This document shows positions 7,002-11,872 of a DNA stretch of 11,872 bases, piece after piece. Within the stretch, counting starts at the first letter, position 1. Each line of letters begins with the position of its first letter. The translations under genes and the position numbers were made by a program. Under the pieces are notes generated by a model. The model searched no databases and had not been told where the DNA came from. It worked only from the letters and a program-made list of their open reading frames with translations. Origin of the DNA: Sulfurimonas sp. (GTDB taxonomy: Bacteria > Campylobacterota > Campylobacteria > Campylobacterales > Sulfurimonadaceae); NCBI GenBank assembly GCA_027063215.1, contig JAMOSE010000096.1, forward strand, positions 1 through 11,872, in the 5' to 3' direction.

Positions 7002-7751
7002 TTAATACTCAAATGTATAAATTAGTGATGCAAGACCTGAATAGATATAGTTTTTATCAGTAAGTGGAGAGTCTTGTGCACTTTTTGGCAAGATATCATA
7101 ACGGAGATTGAGAAAAGCTGAGAGTTTTTTTGTTAATGGGTATTTGATATATGTTTGTGCACCATATTCCCAGCCACTTTCAGGTGAGTATTGTGGTCGA
7201 GAGGCTGTTGCCTCACTACTTTTGACACCATAGTAATAATCTACAAATTTTCTTGGTTGATAGAGAAGAGTAAGACTTGGATAAAAGCTAAATTTTCCTA
7301 GTTTATATTGATCACCGATCTCTGTTCTTAATATCCATGAGTTATAGTTCTTTAGCATATCTCCAAGTAGCATAACTTCTATATATTTTGTTTTTTTGTA
7401 ACTTGCCGAAAAGGCCAATCCCCCTTCAAAAGTTGATTTTCTCTCATCCATACCTTGTAGACAAGCTGCATCAGATGCCTTGTATCCAAGTGTACGCGGT
7501 TGTACTGTTAAAGAGAAACCCCATGCATAATCTTCTTTTTTTTCTCCTAAAAAATAGACTCCAAAGCGGCTCCAGCGTGCATACAAAAGGCCATTGTCAA
7601 AAAAGATAACAGGGGAGGGTAAGAGGAGATTGTCTGCACCTTTGTATGGTTTGGATTGTGTATAGGCACCTGCACCAATTGTAATTTTTTGTTTGTTTGA
7701 TCCAAATAAAAAAGTACTTAACAGTAAAAAGAAAATAAAGATATATCTCAT
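7002..7751 (-). CDS. MipA/OmpV-family outer-membrane protein
   Basis: The protein has 249 residues, the usual family size. A signal peptide (Arg2, hydrophobic 3-16) likely ends near LFG-SNK at residues 17-18. The mature part starts TIGAGAYTQSKPYKGADN followed by LPSPVIFFDNG and a GVYFLG strand, then many alternating strands and a C-terminal GLASLIYTFEY ending in an aromatic residue, as in outer-membrane beta barrels. The stretch YYYGVKSSEATASRPQYSP matches the YYGVs...RPxYxP block of MipA/OmpV proteins. E. coli MipA binds the lytic transglycosylase MltA and PBP1B; other members are porin-like. The ATG overlaps the mreC stop in an ATGA junction (7748-7751) and has AGGAG 6 nt upstream, inside mreC. 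Coupling to mreC fits an envelope or peptidoglycan role, but the exact function is inferred. Confidence 0.85.
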   Translation of the reverse strand: MRYIFIFFLLLSTFLFGSNKQKITIGAGAYTQSKPYKGADNLLLPSPVIFFDNGLLYARWSRFGVYFLGEKKEDYAWGFSLTVQPRTLGYKASDAACLQGMDERKSTFEGGLAFSASYKKTKYIEVMLLGDMLKNYNSWILRTEIGDQYKLGKFSFYPSLTLLYQPRKFVDYYYGVKSSEATASRPQYSPESGWEYGAQTYIKYPLTKKLSAFLNLRYDILPKSAQDSPLTDKNYIYSGLASLIYTFEY

Positions 7752-8509
7752 CGAAGACTCCTGATTATATGAAAATAGGATGGTTCACAAGCTTGATAAT
7801 AGGGTTTTACAATGGCATTTTGATACCCTTGTGATTTTGAAAGTGCAATGACTTTTCCAACTTTAAGACCTTTAAAAAAGATATGATCCAATCCTGAAGT
7901 AACAACTTCATCACCTACTTTTATATTAAACCATGCCGGAATAAAATTGACAATAAGATTTTTATCATTATTGCCATGAGCAATTCCAGGTGCTTTTTCA
8001 TCTCCAATATAGACAGCATAGGTACTTTTTATGTCAGAGTTTAAAAGTCCTAATGGTTTAGCATCTTTTGGAATGACTATTCCTGCTACAAGCTCTTTAT
8101 AAACAAGTCCATAAATTTTTGAGCTGTTATAATCTGCAATATCGATCCAGATACGGTTAAGATTGCCAAATTTTTCATAAGAGATTGTTCGTACCAGTTC
8201 TGTTCTTGGATCTGTTACAAAAGAGGAGTTATTTTCTTTGTAGAGATCTTTAAGCTCAGATGCAAGTTGTTGCACAATAAGATGATCTTTTTCACAGTCT
8301 TTGAGTTTTTGCTTTAAGGTGTTGATTGTAGAGGCCTGAAAAAAGTGTTGATCGATGGTATCATGAACAGCCTGTGTTGTAGTATGATAAAAAACTTTGA
8401 TATTATTTAAAAAAGTAAGGAGTGGTGACTGAATTGTATTTGTATAATAAAGTGCACCCATAAAGAGTGCAAGTAAAAGAAATAAGTAAGGGAGTAACTT
8501 CTTATTCAT
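7748..8509 (-). CDS. mreC: Rod shape-determining protein MreC
   Basis: MreC is a bitopic inner-membrane protein that links cytoplasmic MreB to the periplasmic PBP2/RodA elongation machinery. From ATG 8509 the protein has 253 residues: short basic N-terminus, one membrane helix (about 5-23), a predicted coiled coil (about 58-92) and a periplasmic beta domain (about 100-250) with VGDEVVTSGLDHIFFKGLKVGKV, the most typical MreC segment. An in-frame TTG at 8515 would add two residues (MR) and extend the overlap with mreB from 8 to 14 nt. I prefer the ATG, though neither start has a convincing Shine-Dalgarno, so translation is probably coupled to mreB termination. No mreD follows, which is usual in this phylum. 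Confidence 0.95.
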   Translation of the reverse strand: MNKKLLPYLFLLLALFMGALYYTNTIQSPLLTFLNNIKVFYHTTTQAVHDTIDQHFFQASTINTLKQKLKDCEKDHLIVQQLASELKDLYKENNSSFVTDPRTELVRTISYEKFGNLNRIWIDIADYNSSKIYGLVYKELVAGIVIPKDAKPLGLLNSDIKSTYAVYIGDEKAPGIAHGNNDKNLIVNFIPAWFNIKVGDEVVTSGLDHIFFKGLKVGKVIALSKSQGYQNAIVKPYYQACEPSYFHIIRSLR

Positions 8510-9539
8510 TCTCAAAGAGTTCTTGCAGGAGGTCTATCTCTTCAAGTGCACGACCGGTTCCTCGTGCAACTGCAAGAAGAGGCTCATCTGCTACAAAGAC
8601 AGGAATTTTTACAAGATCGGAGAGATATTTGTCAAGTTGACGAATCAGTGCTCCACCACCTGTTAAAATAATTCCATGATTGACAATGTCACCGGCTAGA
8701 TCAGGTGGCATTTGCTCTAAAACATCACGAAGTGCTTCTGCAACCTCTTTAAGCGGTTCTTTCATAGCCTCTCGTGCATCTTCACTTGTCAGTTCAACTG
8801 AACTTAAAAGTCCTTCAACCTGATCCCGACCGTTAATAACCATTGTGAGATCTTCATCAAGTGTTACTGCTGTACCAATATTGATTTTTATCTCTTCCGC
8901 AACTCTTTCACCGATAAGAAGATTATATTTCTTTTTAACATAATCAACAATACCTTTATCAATTTTATCACCGGCTGTTCGGATGGATTTTGAAAGAACC
9001 AATCCACCAAGGGAGACAACACCTATTTCGGTTGTTCCACCTCCGATATCTACAACAAGGTTCCCTTGTGGTTCCCGAATGTCAACACCTGCACCAATAG
9101 CTGCAGCCATAGGCTCTTCAATTAAAAAGACCTCACGTGCACCGGCAGAAAGGGCAGATTCCCGTACCGCTTTTCTCTCAACCTGTGTAAGACCGTAAGG
9201 AACACAGATGATAATACGTGGAGAGATTAATGAACTTCGTCCATGTGCTTTTTCAATAAATTTTCGAATCATCTTCTCTGTCATATCAAAGTCGGCAATA
9301 ACACCGTCACGCATAGGGCGGATAGCTCTAATATTTCCAGGAGTTTTTCCAACCATCTCTTTGGCTTCATGACCAACAGCCAAAACACGAGTATGACCAT
9401 ATTTTTCAGTTTTTACAGCAACTACCGACGGTTCATTAATGATAATGCCACGACCTTTTGCAATGACAATGGTATTTGCCGTACCTAAGTCGATGGATAA
9501 GTCATTTGAGAAAAGTCCTACTATTTTGTTAAATATCAT
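8502..9539 (-). CDS. mreB: Rod shape-determining actin homologue MreB
   Basis: This is a cytoplasmic actin-fold ATPase that polymerises under the inner membrane and guides sidewall peptidoglycan synthesis. Its 345 residues are a normal length (E. coli 347). Visible are the phosphate-1 loop DLGTANT (17-23), the catalytic-glutamate region LIEEPMAAAIGAG (139-151), the phosphate-2 loop DIGGGTTEIG (164-173) and the adenosine loop ILTGGGA (291-297). The N-terminal MIFNKIVGLF could form the short amphipathic membrane-binding helix. The ATG lies 10 nt after the clpX stop with a moderate AAGG that overlaps that stop codon. It overlaps mreC at its 3' end. I see nothing unusual. Confidence 0.98.
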   Translation of the reverse strand: MIFNKIVGLFSNDLSIDLGTANTIVIAKGRGIIINEPSVVAVKTEKYGHTRVLAVGHEAKEMVGKTPGNIRAIRPMRDGVIADFDMTEKMIRKFIEKAHGRSSLISPRIIICVPYGLTQVERKAVRESALSAGAREVFLIEEPMAAAIGAGVDIREPQGNLVVDIGGGTTEIGVVSLGGLVLSKSIRTAGDKIDKGIVDYVKKKYNLLIGERVAEEIKINIGTAVTLDEDLTMVINGRDQVEGLLSSVELTSEDAREAMKEPLKEVAEALRDVLEQMPPDLAGDIVNHGIILTGGGALIRQLDKYLSDLVKIPVFVADEPLLAVARGTGRALEEIDLLQELFENE

Positions 9540-9549
9540 TTAGTCTGCC

Positions 9550-10794
9550 TTATGCCGTTTTTTGTGTTGATTTTTTGATATAAACCGGCTGTTCACCCTC
9601 TTCAATTACCTCTTTTGTAATTAAAAGCTCATATCCTGCATATTCTGGAAGCTCATACATAATCTCAATCATCGCTTCTTCCATAATGGCACGAAGACCA
9701 CGTGCTCCTGTCTTACGTTTAATCGCTTTTTTGGCAATAGCACGAAGTGCATCTTCTTCAAAGTTGAGTTCTACATCATCAATAGCAAAGAGTTTTTTAT
9801 ACTGTTTGACAAGAGAGTTTTTAGGCTCTGTTAAAATACGTACCATATCATCTTCTGTGATCTCGTTTAATGATGCGATAATTGGCAGACGACCCACTAA
9901 CTCAGGAATAAGTCCATAATGAACAAGATCATCAGGTTCAACCATATCAAATGTCGGTTTTGCTTCATCTTTTGTCTTTTTCTCATGACCAAAACCTAGT
10001 ATATTTTCTCCCTGTTTACGTTTGAGGATCTCTTCTAAACCATCAAAAGCACCGCCACAAATAAAGAGGATATTGGTTGTATCTATTGCAGTAAACTCTT
10101 GGTTTGGATGTTTTCTTCCACCTTTTGGCGGAATATTTACCGATGAGCCTTCAATGATTTTCAGAAGTGCCTGTTGTACACCTTCACCGCTAACATCACG
10201 AGTAATTGAACGGTTTTCGCTCATACGTGAAACCTTATCAACTTCATCTAGAAATATAATCCCTTTTTGGGCACGTTCTATATCACCGTCAGCTGCCTGA
10301 ATAAGCTTTGTCAAGATGTTTTCAACATCTTCACCGACATATCCGGCTTCCGTAAGGCTTGTTGCATCTGCAATAGCAATAGGAACATTTAACACTCTTG
10401 CAATAGTCTGTGCCATGAGTGTCTTACCTGAACCAGTCGGTCCGATTAAAAGAACATTTGATTTTGCAATCTCAGTATCATCATCTGCTGCATTGTGCAT
10501 TTTAAAAATTCTTTTGTAGTGGTTGTAAACAGCAACACTGATAAGTTTTCTTGCTCTCTCTTGACCAATGACATAATCTCCTAAAAATTTATCTAACTCT
10601 TTTGGTGTCATTAGTTTTTCAACATGCTCAGTAAGCTCTTTATTTGCTTCACCGGCCATCTCTTTTTCATCACCAAACATGATTTTGTAAGCTGATATTA
10701 CACAGTTCTTACAAATATAAACGCCATTTCCGGCTATAAGTGGGTTTTCTTCACTCTCACTTGCATCACAAAAACTACAATGTCTGTGTATCAT
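9550..10794 (-). CDS. clpX: ATP-dependent Clp protease ATP-binding subunit ClpX
   Basis: This is a hexameric AAA+ unfoldase that feeds substrates to ClpP. Its 414 residues are close to E. coli (424). In order: an N-terminal zinc-binding domain (Cys6, Cys9, Cys28, Cys31), Walker A GPTGSGKT (118-125), pore loop GYVG (151-154), Walker B IIFLDEVD (179-186), RKH loop (227-229), ClpP-docking loop ILGFGHE (265-271, LGF in place of the E. coli IGF), the likely arginine finger in VGRLP (300-304) and sensor-2 GARGLR (363-368). All core residues are present. The ATG overlaps the lpxA stop in an ATGA junction (10791-10794), with GAGAGGA upstream. It is placed between lipid A and cell-shape genes and not beside clpP, which is normal in Campylobacterota. 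Confidence 0.98.
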   Translation of the reverse strand: MIHRHCSFCDASESEENPLIAGNGVYICKNCVISAYKIMFGDEKEMAGEANKELTEHVEKLMTPKELDKFLGDYVIGQERARKLISVAVYNHYKRIFKMHNAADDDTEIAKSNVLLIGPTGSGKTLMAQTIARVLNVPIAIADATSLTEAGYVGEDVENILTKLIQAADGDIERAQKGIIFLDEVDKVSRMSENRSITRDVSGEGVQQALLKIIEGSSVNIPPKGGRKHPNQEFTAIDTTNILFICGGAFDGLEEILKRKQGENILGFGHEKKTKDEAKPTFDMVEPDDLVHYGLIPELVGRLPIIASLNEITEDDMVRILTEPKNSLVKQYKKLFAIDDVELNFEEDALRAIAKKAIKRKTGARGLRAIMEEAMIEIMYELPEYAGYELLITKEVIEEGEQPVYIKKSTQKTA

Positions 10795-11576
10795 ATATTT
10801 TTCCTCTCAAACGGAATTCCGCGTTTTGTTTTTATTATAAAATTACATAGGTCAACCACATAGTGGTTTTTTATACTCTCTAGCATCTCTCCGGCTGTCT
10901 CTTTTAACGGTTTTCCTGATTCAAAAAGTTCTCGATAGGCACTTTTAAGTGCATTGATATCTTCGCGTTGAATATGGCGGCGAAGTCCTGTAAGATTCAG
11001 TCCTCTAAGTGATGCACGATTTCCTTCTGCCATACAAAATGGCGGAATATCCTGAGCCAGTGCAGAAGCACCACCGACCATTGCATAATCTCCAATGTGT
11101 ACAAATTGATGTACAGGTGTCATCCCGCCAATAACAACATAATCACCAAGCTCAACGTGTCCGGCTAAAGTTGCCGCATTTGCTAATATGCAGTGATTTC
11201 CGATGATAACATCATGACCTAGATGTACATATCCCATAAAAAGGTTGTGATTACCAATGATAGTTTTGCCACCACCACCTTTTGTTCCGGGATTAAAAAG
11301 TGTAAATTCACGGATAGTATTATCATCACCGATAATGAGTTCTACATCTTCTCCGTTAAATTTCAGATCTTGAGGAATAGAACCAATGACTGCATGCGAA
11401 AAAATTTTATTGTTTTTTCCAATTGTTGTTTTGCCATAGATACATGTATTTTGTGCAATAGTAGTTCCATCACCAATGACAGCATCTTTAGATATAAAAC
11501 AAAAAGGAGCGATTTCTACATTTTCTCCAATTACTGCACCATCTTCAATAACGGCTAATTCAGATATTTTGCTCAA
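10791..11576 (-). CDS. lpxA: Acyl-ACP--UDP-sugar acyltransferase LpxA
   Basis: This is the first enzyme of lipid A synthesis, a cytoplasmic trimer moving 3-hydroxyacyl chains from ACP to UDP-GlcNAc or, in some relatives, UDP-GlcNAc3N. Its 261 residues match E. coli (262). Hexapeptide repeats (VIGENVEIAPF, VIGDGTTI, TIGKNN) form a left-handed beta helix. GYVHLGHD supplies His118 and the catalytic base His121 (E. coli His122/His125). ILANAATLAGHV, the GGMTPVHQF block and GNRASLRGLNLTGL are diagnostic, and an alpha-helical C-terminus follows. The start is TTG at 11576: it has an ideal AGGAG (11582-11586) 5 nt upstream, and SKISELAVIEDGAVIG aligns with LpxA N-termini. The AGGAG overlaps the fabZ stop, so the genes are coupled. 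The segment FNPGTKGGGGKT, where E. coli has HRGT, may bear on sugar choice. Confidence 0.97.
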   Translation of the reverse strand: MSKISELAVIEDGAVIGENVEIAPFCFISKDAVIGDGTTIAQNTCIYGKTTIGKNNKIFSHAVIGSIPQDLKFNGEDVELIIGDDNTIREFTLFNPGTKGGGGKTIIGNHNLFMGYVHLGHDVIIGNHCILANAATLAGHVELGDYVVIGGMTPVHQFVHIGDYAMVGGASALAQDIPPFCMAEGNRASLRGLNLTGLRRHIQREDINALKSAYRELFESGKPLKETAGEMLESIKNHYVVDLCNFIIKTKRGIPFERKNI

Positions 11577-11581
11577 AATAT

Positions 11582-11586
11582 CTCCT
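11582..11586 (-). promoter_or_regulatory. Shine-Dalgarno fixing the TTG start of lpxA
   Basis: AGGAG on the minus strand stands 5 nt before the TTG at 11576 and shares its first bases with the fabZ TAG. No ATG lies nearby in frame, so this site supports the TTG start. Confidence 0.8.
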
Positions 11587-11872
11587 ATTTATCCACTATC
11601 ATAGCTTTAAGTTCCGCTTCACTTGTTAATTTTCCATCAACATAAGCTTCCCCTTTAAGCAGCCAGATAGCACCTTTATTTTTAATAACTGAGATTTTAT
11701 ACTCCAGTTTGTCCCCAGGTTTTACAGGTGATCTGAATTTTGCTTTGTCTATACTCATAAAGTAAACAACTTTGTTGGCAATCTCTTCTTCTGTAACATC
11801 ATCCATACTCTTAAATGCCAAGATTCCACCAGCCTGAGCCATTCCTTCGAGGATCATAACACCAGGATAGAT
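11585..11872 (-). CDS. fabZ: 3-hydroxyacyl-ACP dehydratase FabZ, 5'-truncated by window edge
   Basis: FabZ dehydrates 3-hydroxyacyl-ACP in the fatty-acid elongation cycle and competes with LpxA for hydroxyacyl-ACP, hence the common pairing. The frame is open to the window end, so about 95 C-terminal residues of roughly 150 are visible. The visible part starts IYPGVMILEGMAQAGG, which is the FPGVLIxEgMAQ central helix containing the catalytic Glu of the hot-dog fold. The catalytic His of the HFPG motif lies outside the window. FMSIDKAKFRSPVKPGDKLEYKI matches the strand with the conserved RFRxPVxPGD motif. The ATG at 11857 is an internal Met, not the start. The stop is 8 nt before the lpxA TTG. 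Confidence 0.97.
   Translation of the reverse strand: MYPGVMILEGMAQAGGILAFKSMDDVTEEEIANKVVYFMSIDKAKFRSPVKPGDKLEYKISVIKNKGAIWLLKGEAYVDGKLTSEAELKAMIVDK

Noticed and set aside
7748..9539. Missing mreD as a sign of deletion
   Set aside because: Campylobacterota normally carry mreB-mreC without mreD at this locus, and the junction with the next gene is a neat ATGA overlap.
10805..10825. GGAATTCC palindrome near the lpxA 3' end
   Set aside because: It is a short 8-bp palindrome within coding sequence for the conserved RGIPFE stretch of LpxA, with no flanking structure.
10854..10872. Plus-strand hairpin AACCAC-ATA-GTGGTT followed by T residues
   Set aside because: It has only a 6-bp stem, lies inside lpxA on the antisense strand, and no plus-strand gene precedes it. 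It is explained by the codons for HYVVD in LpxA.
1..11872. Defence system, prophage, insertion sequence, CRISPR array, tRNA or rRNA
   Set aside because: Every stretch is accounted for by housekeeping or envelope genes with matching orientation and tight spacing. I saw no direct repeat arrays, transposase motifs, terminal repeats or RNA-gene sequence.

Overview
The window is a stretch of chromosome from a member of the Campylobacterota (Epsilonproteobacteria). A free-living Sulfurimonas/Sulfuricurvum-type genome fits best. The evidence is the low GC content (judged by eye, not computed), the gene order fabZ-lpxA-clpX-mreB-mreC-(envelope gene)-carB, which as I recall matches the Campylobacter jejuni order, and a UPF0323 lipoprotein next to a glutathionylspermidine-synthase-like gene, also as in Campylobacter. 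I see no phage, insertion sequence, CRISPR array or RNA gene, and no sign of recent transfer. Coding density is very high and no non-coding gap exceeds 71 nt.

Layout. (1) Positions 1-1026, plus strand: the 3' part of pgi, cut by the window edge. It converges on everything else, and a short palindrome lies at the junction. (2) Positions 1037-6930, minus strand, read from carB towards pgi: carB; a short divergent YrdC/Sua5-like gene; a three-helix membrane protein of unknown function; a UPF0323 lipoprotein; and an ATP-grasp protein of the glutathionylspermidine synthetase family. Genes overlap or lie within 3 nt of each other. A good -10 box stands in the 71-nt gap upstream of carB. (3) Positions 7002-11872, minus strand: fabZ (5' end outside the window), lpxA, clpX, mreB, mreC and a MipA/OmpV-type outer-membrane protein, nearly all translationally coupled.

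How the genes work together. The upstream cluster is an envelope-building operon: FabZ and LpxA supply acyl chains and the first acylation step for lipid A, MreB/MreC organise sidewall peptidoglycan synthesis, and the MipA-like protein may link to peptidoglycan remodelling in the outer membrane. ClpX is the ClpXP unfoldase embedded among them. CarB makes carbamoyl phosphate for pyrimidines and arginine.

Most of the window is ordinary housekeeping. Two points stand out. First, the lipoprotein + ATP-grasp ligase pair resembles the enterobacterial YgiB-YgiC/YjfM-YjfC pairs. The lipoprotein has a gly-zipper-like segment, a Ser/Lys-rich tail and a C-terminal Gly-Gly, which invites the hypothesis that its carboxyl end is a ligase substrate. 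The Gly-Gly codons also form the ligase's Shine-Dalgarno sequence, which is a competing explanation. Second, a canonical intrinsic-terminator-like hairpin with a T6 tract lies just after carB, inside the coding sequence of the YrdC-like gene, and it encodes that family's conserved TDTTVGF motif. This suggests attenuation between carB and the downstream genes.
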